A stretch of 64,000 nt of DNA from Mobilibacterium timonense (GCF_900155555.1 NZ_FUHN01000007.1:239911-303910), one strand, 5' to 3'. Shown: positions 40,914 to 50,320, numbered from the stretch's first letter. Numbers and translations are program-made. Notes: a model not told the origin generated them from the sequence alone.

Positions 40914-42278
40914 ATGAGCAGCGTGCTGAATATCAGGAGAAAGAAACAGCCGATACAGCTTTCAGATCACTTTTCATACGGAAAGATGATCCGCTTCACC
41001 CTGCCATCTATATGCATGATGATCTTCACATCCATATATGGCATCGTAGACGGATTTTTCGTCTCTAACTATGTTGGAGCCGTTCCTTTCGCTGCACTGA
41101 ATCTGGCAATGCCCTTCATCATGATACTTTCCGCATTCGGATTCATGTTCGGGAGCGGCGGCACGGCCCTTGTTTCCATGCGTCTGGGAATGGGAGAGAA
41201 ACAACGGGCAAATGAGACCTTTTCTCTCCTCACCTACGTTCTGCTGGTGAGCGGTATCGTGCTGGGGATCGTCGGAACAGCCATCGCACCTTGGGTCTGC
41301 CGCCTTCTCGGCGCCACCGAAGAAATGATGCCATATGCCGTGCAGTACACCCGGATAAACATGCTGAGCCTACCGTTTTTCATGCTCCAGCGTATGTTTC
41401 AGAGCTTCATGATAACGGCAGAAAGGCCGCACATGGGCCTCGTCGTAACGGTCATCTCCGGATGCACCAACATGGTGCTGGACTGGCTCTTCGTTGGAGT
41501 CTTCAGCTGGGGCCTGGCCGGCGCGGCCTACGCCACGGTGATAAGTGAATACGTGGGAGGTCTCATTCCTCTGGTATTCTTCCTGATGCCAAACAACTCC
41601 CCTCTCCGCCTTGGAAAAACACATTTTCACTGGCACGACATCGTGAAGGCGAGCACCAACGGCTCATCGGAGTTTCTCTCGGTTAGTGCCTCTTCAATAA
41701 TAGGAATGCTGTACAACCTGCAGCTGCTCAGGTATGCAGGCACGGACGGCGTTGCAGCGTACGGTGTCATCATGTACGTGAACTTCGTATTTACGGGGAT
41801 CTACTTCGGATACACCATGGGGATCTCCCCTGTGATAGGATTTCACTACGGAGCGGAAAACGAGGATGAACTGAAAAACCTTTTCAAGCGTTCTGCGAAG
41901 ATGCTCATCACCGCCTCTGTAGTCATCACGATCCTCTCCGAGCTGGCATCCAGGCTTCTTGTAGGCATTTTCGTCGGCTACGATCCAGAGCTCATGGCTC
42001 TCACAGTCAGAGGCTTCCGGATCTACTCGATTGCGTTTCTCTTTATGGGCATCAATATTTTCGGATCGGGATTCTTCACAGCTCTGAACAACGGCGGGAT
42101 CTCTGCCATGCTATCGGTCACCCGTTCCCTCGGCCTTCAGCTGATCTCCATCTATCTGCTGCCGTATCTCCTTGGCACCGATGGGCTGTGGCTTGTGGTC
42201 GTGGTGTCCGACGGGCTCTGCCTCCTGCTGACGATCTACATGCTCGCCAGATACAGAAAGAAGTACCATTACATTTGA
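40914..42278 (+). CDS. MATE-family efflux transporter (module 1)
   Basis: A 454-residue protein with twelve hydrophobic helices in two related halves of the MATE fold. Typical elements are SICMMIFTSIYGIVDGFFVS near the start, GFMFGSGGTALVSMRLGMGE near 80, and in the second half YTMGISPVIGFHYGAENEDE. It is closest to the clostridial MATE group often called DinF/MepA-like and should export cationic compounds by Na+ or H+ antiport. AGGAGATAAT precedes the ATG. It is cotranscribed with marR module 1 and ends at a terminator. Confidence 0.93.
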   Translation: MSSVLNIRRKKQPIQLSDHFSYGKMIRFTLPSICMMIFTSIYGIVDGFFVSNYVGAVPFAALNLAMPFIMILSAFGFMFGSGGTALVSMRLGMGEKQRANETFSLLTYVLLVSGIVLGIVGTAIAPWVCRLLGATEEMMPYAVQYTRINMLSLPFFMLQRMFQSFMITAERPHMGLVVTVISGCTNMVLDWLFVGVFSWGLAGAAYATVISEYVGGLIPLVFFLMPNNSPLRLGKTHFHWHDIVKASTNGSSEFLSVSASSIIGMLYNLQLLRYAGTDGVAAYGVIMYVNFVFTGIYFGYTMGISPVIGFHYGAENEDELKNLFKRSAKMLITASVVITILSELASRLLVGIFVGYDPELMALTVRGFRIYSIAFLFMGINIFGSGFFTALNNGGISAMLSVTRSLGLQLISIYLLPYLLGTDGLWLVVVVSDGLCLLLTIYMLARYRKKYHYI

Positions 42279-42296
42279 TTACAGGTAAATAAACAA

Positions 42297-42323
42297 AAGT
42301 CCCCTTGAACGGGGGGCTTTTTT
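42297..42323 (+). terminator. Terminator of the first marR-MATE operon
   Basis: AGTCCCC and GGGGGGCT form a stem around TTGAAC and are followed by six T residues. Confidence 0.85.
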
Positions 42324-42344
42324 GCATATAATTATCAATGTAAA

Positions 42345-42357
42345 TTAACTATGTTAA
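42345..42357 (+). promoter_or_regulatory. Candidate operator of the second MarR
   Basis: TTAAC-TAT-GTTAA is a perfect 5-bp inverted repeat about 20 bp before the GTG. It is also part of a direct repeat (TTAACTATG, TTAACTATA). It lies where a promoter -10 or start would be; TTGCAT at 42322-42327 is a possible -35. Confidence 0.5.
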
Positions 42358-42376
42358 CTATAAGGAGAAACATACC

Positions 42377-42832
42377 GTGAACGCAGATAATACCAAACTG
42401 CTCCTGGATTCATTCCGGGACGCAGAACTGGCACTGACCGCGATGCCTGAGCTTCCGAAAGGCGTGACACCGCTCTACATACACGTGCTTGACGCTATCG
42501 CTCAGCTCGAGGAACAGGGACGTAACGCTCGTGTATCTGACGTTGCAGAGTTGCTGGGCACTTCCCTTCCCGGAGCGACAAGAGCTCTCAACAGCATGGA
42601 AGCTCTTGGCCTGGTAAAAAAAGAAAAAGCGACCAAAGACAGGCGGCTCGTCATCCTGCGGCTATGCGACAGAGGACGCGAGATCCACGAGCAATATGTG
42701 GTCAGGTACATGGACGCACTGTCAAGTCTCCTCGGTGATATCTCGGATGAAGACGCCGAGTGCACCGCCGCCACCATCCGCAAGGTAGCAGAACTCATGC
42801 GCCGCGGCAGGGTGAACATCATGAAGGACTGA
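42377..42832 (+). CDS. MarR-family repressor (module 2)
   Basis: A 151-residue winged-helix regulator starting at GTG 42377 with AAGGAG ten bases upstream. The HTH is YIHVLDAIAQLEEQGRNARV, SDVAELLGTSLPGATRALNS and MEALGLVKKEKATKDRRLVI; the DRR wing is typical of MarR. It shares little sequence with module 1's MarR, so the two probably answer to different signals. It is separated by 50 bp from the downstream MATE gene and is probably in the same transcript. The palindrome at 42345-42357 is its likely operator. Confidence 0.92.
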   Translation: MNADNTKLLLDSFRDAELALTAMPELPKGVTPLYIHVLDAIAQLEEQGRNARVSDVAELLGTSLPGATRALNSMEALGLVKKEKATKDRRLVILRLCDRGREIHEQYVVRYMDALSSLLGDISDEDAECTAATIRKVAELMRRGRVNIMKD

Positions 42833-42882
42833 GAGACGACGATATTTAAAAGGGGTATAAATAATCAAGAGGAAAAGAGTTT

Positions 42883-44238
42883 ATGAATGAAATTACAGAA
42901 AAGACATCGGCGGATTTCACAACGGGAAGCATTCCTAAAAAGCTGCTGGCCTTCATGCTCCCAGTGTTCGGCGCCCTGGTCCTCCAGGCGATGTACGGCG
43001 CGGTGGATCTGCTGGTGGTAGGCAGATTCGGCACCACGGCCGGCCTTTCCGGTGTCTCGACGGGGAGCAGCGTACTCAATCTGGTCACTTTTACAATAAC
43101 AGGGTTTGCCATGTCCCTCACCATATCCATCGGCAGATACCTGGGAGAGAACAGGCCTGAAAAGATAGGTCCCCTGTTAGGGGCAGGGATCTTCCTTTTT
43201 CTGGTCATCTCCTGCGTTCTGTGCGTCCTAATGATCGCCTTCCCGCGGCAGATCGCTGTGCTGATGCAGTCACCCGCAGAGGCCGTTGGATACACTGCTC
43301 AGTACACACGGATCTGCGGCATAGGAATATTCTTCATAGTCGCCTACAACGTCATTGCAGCCATTTTCAGGGGCCTCGGAGACTCAAGGACGCCGCTCGT
43401 TTTCGTGGCCATCGCCTGCGCTGTCAATGTAGTCGGCGACCTTCTTTTTGTTGCTGTCTTCCACTGGAACGTAGCGGGTGCAGCTATTGCGACAGTGCTG
43501 GCTCAGGCGGTCAGCGTGGTCATGTCACTGGTTATCATGGTAAAAAGGGATCTTCCCTTTACGCTCAGGCTTCGGGATGTGAAGCCGAACCACGAGGTGG
43601 GACACATCGCGAAGATCGGAGCACCACTGGCGCTTCAGGAATTCCTGACACAACTGTCCTTCCTGGCTCTCTGTGCCTTCGTGAACACCCTGGGCCTCAC
43701 AGCCTCGTCGGGCTACGGAGTGGCCAGCAAGATCATTTCATTTATCATGCTTGTGCCGTCCGCACTCTCCCAATCTCTGTCCTCATTCATATCCCAGAAC
43801 GTGGGAGCCGGACGCGAGGACCGGGCGAGAAACGCCATGAAATTTTCCATGGGGTTCGCCTTCTGCATAGGGGTAGTTATTTTCCTGTTCATCTGGTTCA
43901 GGGGATATCTGGCATCAGGCATCTTCACCACGGACCAGGATGTGATCAAGGCCGGATGGGAATACCTGCGGGGCTTCGGCGCCGAGACCATGGTGACCCC
44001 GTTCCTGTTCAGCTTCATGGGATACTTCAACGGCCACGAAAAGTCCTTTTTCGTGATGTGCCAGGGCATGGCGCAGACTTTTATCGTCCGCCTTCCTGTA
44101 GCCTGGCTCATGAGCATACAGCCGCACGCTTCTCTGCAGCACATCGGATATGCGGCGCCTCTGGCGACCAGCTTCGGAATAGTTATCAATCTGGTGTACT
44201 ACATGTACTTTACGAGGAAAAAGGCTCTCGTACGGTGA
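42883..44238 (+). CDS. MATE-family efflux transporter (module 2)
   Basis: A 451-residue, twelve-helix MATE transporter. Features are AFMLPVFGALVLQAMYGAVD, LLVVGRFGTTAGLSGVSTGS, GRYLGENRPEKIGPLLGAGI in the first half and LSSFISQNVGAGREDRARNA in the second, typical of the NorM/DinF-like bacterial group. AGAGGAAAAG precedes the ATG. It follows its own MarR gene. A 408-codon open frame on the same strand overlaps it in another frame; the helices and family motifs show that this frame is the real one. Confidence 0.93.
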   Translation: MNEITEKTSADFTTGSIPKKLLAFMLPVFGALVLQAMYGAVDLLVVGRFGTTAGLSGVSTGSSVLNLVTFTITGFAMSLTISIGRYLGENRPEKIGPLLGAGIFLFLVISCVLCVLMIAFPRQIAVLMQSPAEAVGYTAQYTRICGIGIFFIVAYNVIAAIFRGLGDSRTPLVFVAIACAVNVVGDLLFVAVFHWNVAGAAIATVLAQAVSVVMSLVIMVKRDLPFTLRLRDVKPNHEVGHIAKIGAPLALQEFLTQLSFLALCAFVNTLGLTASSGYGVASKIISFIMLVPSALSQSLSSFISQNVGAGREDRARNAMKFSMGFAFCIGVVIFLFIWFRGYLASGIFTTDQDVIKAGWEYLRGFGAETMVTPFLFSFMGYFNGHEKSFFVMCQGMAQTFIVRLPVAWLMSIQPHASLQHIGYAAPLATSFGIVINLVYYMYFTRKKALVR

Positions 44239-44360
44239 GGCCAAGCATTGCGGCAAAGCTCTCTGCAGCCCTGGAGAGGTTCTTCTTCTCAGCCTCGCTC
44301 ACGGGCTTCCCCACCCGTGACGACAGCAGCCTTATCACCCCTCCCGCGAAAAATGATCAT

Positions 44361-44402
44361 AAGAGCGGAGCGGGGTCTCAGTACGAGACCCCGCTCCGTT
44401 CT
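44361..44402. terminator. Bidirectional terminator between MATE 2 and the APC permease
   Basis: A 13-bp perfect stem (GGAGCGGGGTCTC / GAGACCCCGCTCC, loop AGTAC) extended by AAGA/TCTT at the base. It is very strong; the convergent genes both end near it. The remaining intergenic bases, 44239-44360, hold no recognisable gene. Confidence 0.88.
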
Positions 44403-44440
44403 TATGTGAAGGATATTGCTATCATTTTGCTATTGATCCG

Positions 44441-45883
44441 TCAGTGAAGCTTCTTCTGTTCCACCGATCTGATGTCAACGGTAATGTTTTTCAGACCTGA
44501 CCTCTTCCAGATCCACAGACCGGACAATATCACCAGGAGGCCGCCGCCGATCAGCTCTGTCTCGTAAATGATGTTTTCCTTTGTAGTGGTCATTACCGGG
44601 AGTGCGGAGCATACGATGGCAATGACGCAGATGACCAGCTCCATGTATCCGAGGAATATGCCCCACTTCTTGTTCCTGGTCATCTGATACAGTCCTTTCA
44701 CGTCTTCCTTCTCCCTCTTGATCTTTATGTACGACATGAACAGGATCACATATGGGAAAAGCGACGTAAGCGCGGTCATTGTCACCAGAACGTTATATAT
44801 GGTCTCTACCGCCGGGAAAAGTGCGACTCCGGCCAGCAGCACAGATACCAGTACCGCCTGCATGAGTATGGCCTTTTCCGGAATTCCGTGCTCATTATTC
44901 TCCGTGAGCTTCTCCGGAAATACGCCCTGCTCGGCCTGGCCGAAGAGCATCTTGGTCGGCTGCGATATATACAGCACAAGTGCACCCAGTATGGATAGTG
45001 TTATCCCCAGGGCTATCACCTGAACGAAGAACTGAGGCACGTTAAGCAGGTCACATGCGACTACCAATGCATCAAGAGTACCTGTATATGCAAAGATCTT
45101 AGACGTAGGAAGAAGCATGGTCATCGCAACGGATCCCACTACATAGAGAATGCACACGACCGCAGCTGCTATCATTATGGCTCTCGGATAATCCTTCTGC
45201 GGGTTCTTCATCTCAGAACAGAAATTCGCTGTGAGTTCAGCACCCGTATACGCAAAGGTTATTCCCGAAATGGCGACGAGAGAGTTAGCGTTCAGCTTCG
45301 GAGTAAGCGTCTGAACGGTATAAACCGATGCGCTCGGAGCTTTCTTAAGAACCACTATCGCCAGAAACGCCATGACGATCAGGCAGATCGTAGGTATGGT
45401 CGATCCAAGAGATCCAGCGCTGGTAAAATATTTCCCGAATTCCATCCCCTTCATACTTGCAAATGACAGGAGCCAGATGATGATCAGAGACATTCCAAGC
45501 ACCAGGATCTTGTTATCCGCAAGTTCCGGCCTGCCGATCATATACGTGAAGTTGATGGCGAAAAAAGTCAGGAACGATGCGTACCAGAAAATGAGTGCCG
45601 TCCAGTGGAGCCATGAGACCATAAAGCCGTATTTTGTTCCGTAGGCGATCTTCACCCATTCTCCCATCCCGCCGTCGGACGGGTACGCGGAGGCCAGCTC
45701 CGCGCACATCAGAGCCTGAGAGACGAAGAAGATGAACATGAATATCACCCATGTCGGTATGGCGCCAAGGCCCAGGCCGAAGCTGTCCGAGGTGGATTTC
45801 GCTATCCACCTTATCCCGTACAATGCGGATATGTTCATGAAAACGAGTTCTCCGAACGTGATCCTCTTATCGGTCTTTTTCAT
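44441..45883 (-). CDS. APC-family amino acid permease
   Basis: A 480-residue permease with about twelve helices. The start MKKTDKRITFGELVFMNISA at 45883 has GGAGGAGAAT upstream. APC features are MNISALYGIRWIAKSTSDSF in TM1, AELASAYPSDGGMGEWVKIA (the conserved SAYPxxGG/W motif), and AISGITFAYTGAELTANFCS in TM6 with the family Glu. It resembles glutamate/GABA-type exchangers (GadC/YjeM-like) in TM1-TM3, but the substrate is uncertain. It is the last gene of an MFS-CocE-APC unit, 68 bp after the hydrolase, so it may carry an amino acid released or used by that hydrolase. Confidence 0.9.
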   Translation of the reverse strand: MKKTDKRITFGELVFMNISALYGIRWIAKSTSDSFGLGLGAIPTWVIFMFIFFVSQALMCAELASAYPSDGGMGEWVKIAYGTKYGFMVSWLHWTALIFWYASFLTFFAINFTYMIGRPELADNKILVLGMSLIIIWLLSFASMKGMEFGKYFTSAGSLGSTIPTICLIVMAFLAIVVLKKAPSASVYTVQTLTPKLNANSLVAISGITFAYTGAELTANFCSEMKNPQKDYPRAIMIAAAVVCILYVVGSVAMTMLLPTSKIFAYTGTLDALVVACDLLNVPQFFVQVIALGITLSILGALVLYISQPTKMLFGQAEQGVFPEKLTENNEHGIPEKAILMQAVLVSVLLAGVALFPAVETIYNVLVTMTALTSLFPYVILFMSYIKIKREKEDVKGLYQMTRNKKWGIFLGYMELVICVIAIVCSALPVMTTTKENIIYETELIGGGLLVILSGLWIWKRSGLKNITVDIRSVEQKKLH

Positions 45884-45951
45884 ATTCTCCTCCCTTCCCC
45901 TCAAAACTCATTTCCGCCAGCGGTCAGTGGCAGATGATGTACCCCAATTCA

Positions 45952-48000
45952 TCAAATGCCGTTTCGTTTTACCTTGTAATCATAATCTCTATGGAAAACG
46001 TGTTCATCGTTGAGCGTCGCATCCATGTATCCGGTTATGTAGAAGTAGTCTTTATCAGCGGTCTGGGTGACCACGATATCCGTGTCGATAAGCCATCCTG
46101 GTCTGCCGTTTTTCATCTTCTGAGTGATGGTATATCTGGCAGAAAGCGGATCCTTATTGCACATGGTCAGTTCCCTCTTCAGGTTGTGTTCCACGACAGT
46201 GCCAATATCGTCGAAACGGTATACGCCCTCTCCGAACACGCCACCTACACCGTCTGTGATGGATGTCCAGGTATCCGTGATCAGGTCGTAGTGGATGCTC
46301 CTGTCCACGTGGCCCTCTGAAAGAGTGGTCATAGGCGTGAGCGGAGCGCATCTTGCATTCATGTCAGGGCCCTTGGCGTCTTTCCCGGTAAATACAGGCA
46401 GAGTGAATTTTGCCGTGGAAAGATCGAGCTTCAGTGTAGCAAGCTCAGGTGATGGCCATATCATAGGCCAGAATGAATTTGCGATCGCCAGTCTCACCCT
46501 GTGACCTGCCGGAAAGTGATGGCCGCAAACATCCAGCTGGACTTTTCCCTTGTATTTCTTCCCCGGCTCCAGGTAAACCACCTTGTCGTGGCCCTGCAGG
46601 TGAGTGAGATTCATCAGTCCGTAGGAAACTCTCGTCGCTGCTCCATCAGGATGGATGTCGCAGAGTTCAGCATACAGGAATGCGTTTGGCTTGTCACAGG
46701 TGAATTCAACTTCGAATTCAGGATATCCCAGGACCTCGAAGTCCTCGGAAAGAATATCCGAATCGAATACCATGGCCATGCCGTCATCGACTCTCATGTC
46801 TGCAGGAGACTCTCCCGGAACTCCTGCACCCATCCACTCATTGGCGAGCAGCCCGTGGTTAGGAAGCGTGCAGAGATCCACGATCTCTTCTTTATCATTG
46901 AGTTCCTTCTGGAGATGTCCGTATGTCATCGAAAGAGTTTCAGGCTTCACATCCGCTGAAGGCCATCCATCCAGTGCTACCCAGCGGCCGTCGCTCACAG
47001 GATGAACGGTCTCAGGCTTCATGCTGTCCTCCATCCAAACCTGTACCATAGGACAGTCGAGGGTATCGTTATCTATGCCCTTGAGCCACTTATCCCACCA
47101 TTTCGTTGCCTCGCCCAGGAAGTCGATGGCAGGCTGAGGTGCACCGTCGTGGGCAAATACGTGAGCCCAAGGTCCGATCAAAGCCTTCCTCGGTACGCTG
47201 AGTCCGTTCATCAGGGTGAGGACGCTGTTTGTATATGAATCTGCCCAGCCGTCCAGTGCGAAAACCGGGACCTGTATGTCGTCGTAGTTCACACTCACCG
47301 AACCGTGCTTCCAATAGTCGTCCCTGGTCTGGTGCTCAAGCCAGTTTGCAGGCCACAGAGGCATCTCCTCCAGCCTCTTGATGGATTCCTCTTTCCAGGT
47401 GTCAGGCTTGATCTCAGGATCTATCGCTCTGCACATATAAGCCAGCATGATATTGCCCCACCAGAAGTTGTCGTTCAGGAGAAGCCCGCCCTTGTAGTGG
47501 ATGTCCTGTGTGTATCTGTCATCCACGAATCCCACGCAGATGATCGCCTTCAGGGCCTCAGGCCTTCTGGCCGCCACCTGGAGAGAATTGAATCCGCTCC
47601 AGGACTTCCCCATCATGCCAACGTTTCCGTCGCACCAAGGCTGTTTGCTGATCCACTCGATGCTCTCCACGGCATCGTCCTGTTCCTGCTTCAGATACTC
47701 GTCGTAGAAGCACTGATCAGACTCACCGGCTCCTCTCATGTCCACACGAACTACATTGTATCCCATTCCGGCGAAGAAGCCATACATTGGCTCATCTCTG
47801 CCCCTCATGCCGTCTCTTTTTCTATATGGCTGAGTCTCGAATATCGCAGGAAGCGGCTTATCCGTCTTCGGGCGCCATATTCTTGCCGATAGCCTGCAGC
47901 CGTCGGACATGGTTATCCACTCATTTTCGATGACATCCCATTCATATGGGAAGTCCTCTCTCTTCATGACCTTCTTAGGCTTCCTTTCCATCTTTGCCAT
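45952..48000 (-). CDS. CocE/NonD-family serine hydrolase (X-Pro dipeptidyl-peptidase S15-like)
   Basis: A 682-residue cytoplasmic hydrolase without a signal peptide. The start MAKMERKPKKV at 48000 has AGGAGGTGC upstream and overlaps the end of the MFS gene by 26 bp. Catalytic triad candidates are Ser in GMMGKSWSGFNSL near residue 140, Asp in ALDGWADSYTNS near 265 and His in IGPWAHVFAHDG near 300. The C-terminal jelly-roll domain (XP_PepX_C) includes YLEPGKKYKGKVQLDVCGHH and FPAGHRVRLAIANSFWP. Members hydrolyse amino-acid esters, acyl amides (cocaine, cephalosporin acyl chains) or X-Pro peptides. In-operon transport genes on both sides suggest a specific imported substrate. It could also be an alpha-amino-acid ester hydrolase. 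Confidence 0.88.
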   Translation of the reverse strand: MAKMERKPKKVMKREDFPYEWDVIENEWITMSDGCRLSARIWRPKTDKPLPAIFETQPYRKRDGMRGRDEPMYGFFAGMGYNVVRVDMRGAGESDQCFYDEYLKQEQDDAVESIEWISKQPWCDGNVGMMGKSWSGFNSLQVAARRPEALKAIICVGFVDDRYTQDIHYKGGLLLNDNFWWGNIMLAYMCRAIDPEIKPDTWKEESIKRLEEMPLWPANWLEHQTRDDYWKHGSVSVNYDDIQVPVFALDGWADSYTNSVLTLMNGLSVPRKALIGPWAHVFAHDGAPQPAIDFLGEATKWWDKWLKGIDNDTLDCPMVQVWMEDSMKPETVHPVSDGRWVALDGWPSADVKPETLSMTYGHLQKELNDKEEIVDLCTLPNHGLLANEWMGAGVPGESPADMRVDDGMAMVFDSDILSEDFEVLGYPEFEVEFTCDKPNAFLYAELCDIHPDGAATRVSYGLMNLTHLQGHDKVVYLEPGKKYKGKVQLDVCGHHFPAGHRVRLAIANSFWPMIWPSPELATLKLDLSTAKFTLPVFTGKDAKGPDMNARCAPLTPMTTLSEGHVDRSIHYDLITDTWTSITDGVGGVFGEGVYRFDDIGTVVEHNLKRELTMCNKDPLSARYTITQKMKNGRPGWLIDTDIVVTQTADKDYFYITGYMDATLNDEHVFHRDYDYKVKRNGI

Positions 48001-49288
48001 TTTGCACCTCCTCTGCTCTTGCAAGTTTGGCCTTTCTGCCGTAAGTTCTGGACCAGATCACCGCCACAACGAGACCAATGACTCCCATAGCCAGCATATA
48101 CATGAAATTCAGATGATATCCCTGATATCCAGGGAATTTATCGAGCAACTTTCCTCCGATGAAATAGCTCAATACCTCAGGAAGATAACCGAGTGTGCAT
48201 GCCACTCCGATTGCGACTCCGCTGAGCTCCAGAGGGATACCACCCTCGGAGATGAATGTGAAGTACAACCCGAAGTTGCAGAACATTCCTGCATATACCA
48301 GCAGGCAGGCTGCAACGACCATGGTCATCCTGACACTTGAGGACATCTTATACGTTCCGTCCATAAGGATGACGCCCGCGATCATGAGCACATATCCTAT
48401 CATCATGGTCTCCGACCGTCCGATCTTATCTCCGAGGAATCCGCCGATCGTTGAGGCGAACGGCCTTACGTACTGGGCAAGCACAGTCAGAATGGCCGCC
48501 ACTACTGCAGAGACGCCGATGATGTTGTTGGCATACGGGGTAAAGTAATATGAAGACAGGTTGAACGTGTAGCTGGTGTACATCATTATGATCACGAGCC
48601 AGATAACCGGCATCTTCAGGATCATCAGCATATCCTTGAAAGATACCTTTCTCTTTTCAGCAGTTGCTTCATCGTCGATCTTTTCAGGCTCCTTGAGAAG
48701 GAAAATGAAAATGATACCGACAATGATAGGAGCCGCCGAGTAAAAGACGATTATCGCTCTTATCCCCATGTAAGGCATGGCCTTCGCCTGAAAAAATCCG
48801 AAGATCGCAGTTGCGACCGCCAGGTGTGCCGCATTGAATACTCCCCTGCCTCCTTCAAATGTGCCGTAGGCCTTGCTCTGTTCTGCGTCTGTAGCCTGAG
48901 TCCTCACCACCTTCATCAGCGCCGGCCAGAAGGTCAGCAGTGATGTTACTCCCCAGAGTCCGTAGATGAACAGAAGTGCCTGATAGCTGTGGACCACCAG
49001 GTGCAGCAGTCCGCCAAGACCTGTGAGGATCATGGACAGGATCAGCAGACGTTTTGCCTTGAACTTGTCGGCCAGAACTCCTCCGATAACATAGGAGACG
49101 ACTCCCAGAAGTCCGTAAGCACTTCCGAGCATCCCCATCTGCGTGTTGGTCAGATGGTACATGTCCACATAGGTCTGATAAAAGTATGACCTGAAATACG
49201 GAAGTCCGTAAATGATGGATCCCGCGAAGGCCAGCAGCAGGATAGTTCCGATATTTTTACGGTATCCCACTCTACTTGAGGTCGCCAT
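47975..49288 (-). CDS. Major facilitator superfamily transporter
   Basis: A 437-residue, twelve-helix MFS transporter. The start MATSSRVGYRKNIGTILLLA has GGAGGGGAG upstream. The first half has the A-like loop GGVLADKFKAKRLLILSM (GxLaDrxGrk/r motif) between TM2 and TM3 and the second half the repeat GGFLGDKIGRSETMMIGY. It is like anion or organic-acid importers of the ACS/OFA-like group, but no substrate can be fixed. First gene of the three-gene unit with the CocE hydrolase and the APC permease; divergent from an HTH regulator with a 281-bp, AT-rich gap. Confidence 0.88.
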   Translation of the reverse strand: MATSSRVGYRKNIGTILLLAFAGSIIYGLPYFRSYFYQTYVDMYHLTNTQMGMLGSAYGLLGVVSYVIGGVLADKFKAKRLLILSMILTGLGGLLHLVVHSYQALLFIYGLWGVTSLLTFWPALMKVVRTQATDAEQSKAYGTFEGGRGVFNAAHLAVATAIFGFFQAKAMPYMGIRAIIVFYSAAPIIVGIIFIFLLKEPEKIDDEATAEKRKVSFKDMLMILKMPVIWLVIIMMYTSYTFNLSSYYFTPYANNIIGVSAVVAAILTVLAQYVRPFASTIGGFLGDKIGRSETMMIGYVLMIAGVILMDGTYKMSSSVRMTMVVAACLLVYAGMFCNFGLYFTFISEGGIPLELSGVAIGVACTLGYLPEVLSYFIGGKLLDKFPGYQGYHLNFMYMLAMGVIGLVVAVIWSRTYGRKAKLARAEEVQNGKDGKEA

Positions 49289-49390
49289 ATAAACTCCCCT
49301 CCTCTCTTTGTCTTATCCCAATACCCTTTTGTTATCCGAAATCTACACCATAGTTAAAGTTTTATCAAAGCGAGGCGGTTTTCTAGAGAG

Positions 49391-49431
49391 GAAAATTTTC
49401 ATTGAAGAATTTTCGTAAAAAGAAAATTTCA
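49391..49431. promoter_or_regulatory. Cluster of GAAAATTTTC-like repeats, candidate operator
   Basis: GAAAATTTTC is a perfect 10-bp palindrome at 49391-49400; related half or full copies (AGAATTTTC, GAAAATTTC) follow at about 49406-49431. They lie between the divergent MFS operon and HTH gene and could be sites for that HTH protein. Confidence 0.45.
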
Positions 49432-49569
49432 CTCGATATTATCGATAAAATGAATTAGAATACCTTATAAATGAATAAATTCATATCATATTTTCTTTTT
49501 TGGAAAACGTATTTTGTGGATAATATTAAAGAAAATTGATTTTTATCATTTGCAAAGGATAAGAAAGTT

Positions 49570-50262
49570 ATGGATACTAATGAACTGTATTTATTCATCG
49601 GAAGGACCATACGCACGATCAGAAAAGCCAAACATATCACCCTATCTGATATGGCTCATGACCTGAACAAGAGCGTCTCCACCCTGTCAAAATACGAGAA
49701 CGGACAGCTCTTCATGGGAATAAACGATCTCCTCGACATCTGCCGCCTTCTCTCGATAGACGTCAGAACACTTTTGCCTGGGACCGAGACCGAGGAAAAT
49801 GCCTCTGATATCCAGCGATACAGCAAGTACTTTATTTCTCGGCTGTATCTCTACTATTACAGTGGTCAGAATAGTAAGGTACATTCTTCAGTTATACTGA
49901 ACGACAACGCCAACTTTCATTCGCTTATGTACTTCAACGTGAAGAACATATCCGATTTTTACAACTGCAGTTACATATACGATGGGACAGTTGAATACAG
50001 CGACTCAAACATGGTCTACGTGATGAAAAACGTTGCACAGCCCTTTGACGCCGTGATGATACGGATCCCTACGCTCGCCCCCGTCGGCAAGGACCGGGTC
50101 GGACTGATGTCTACGATCTCGAGCTATTACCAGAGCCTTGCGCTCAAGGTGCTGGTTACTGAATCGCCCGTAAGGGATCTTAACAGTCTGATACCAAAAC
50201 TCAAGATAACAAAAGATGAGCTCAGGGAAATATCCAGAGAGAATTTCTTTATAGTGCAATGA
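49570..50262 (+). CDS. XRE-family HTH regulator
   Basis: A 230-residue protein with an N-terminal Cro/CI-type helix-turn-helix at residues about 8-65: IGRTIRTIRKAKHITLSDMA, HDLNKSVSTLSKYENGQLFM. Residues 80-230 are a soluble domain I do not recognise; it includes a tyrosine-rich stretch (RLYLYYYSGQNSK) and may bind a ligand. AAAGGA lies upstream of the ATG. Its place opposite the MFS-CocE-APC operon, with palindromes between, makes it the likely controller of that operon. Confidence 0.82.
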   Translation: MDTNELYLFIGRTIRTIRKAKHITLSDMAHDLNKSVSTLSKYENGQLFMGINDLLDICRLLSIDVRTLLPGTETEENASDIQRYSKYFISRLYLYYYSGQNSKVHSSVILNDNANFHSLMYFNVKNISDFYNCSYIYDGTVEYSDSNMVYVMKNVAQPFDAVMIRIPTLAPVGKDRVGLMSTISSYYQSLALKVLVTESPVRDLNSLIPKLKITKDELREISRENFFIVQ

Positions 50263-50294
50263 TGCTATGCCTCATATCTGCTGTTACACAGCTC

Positions 50295-50320
50295 AAAAAA
50301 ACGCCCCTTATACAGAGGCG
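50295..50320 (-). terminator. Terminator of the mgtC-like gene
   Basis: On the minus strand CGCCTC and GGGGCG form a stem (one G-T pair), loop TGTATAA, then TTTTTTT. Confidence 0.8.

Noticed and set aside
44239..44360. Minus-strand reading that looks coding (SEAEKKNLSRAAESF)
   Set aside because: It has no start with a ribosome site and continues into antisense of the MATE gene; composition alone is not enough.
43221..44447. A 408-codon open frame on the plus strand overlapping the second MATE gene
   Set aside because: Its sequence is Arg/His-rich without domains, and the other frame has a ribosome site, twelve helices and MATE motifs.
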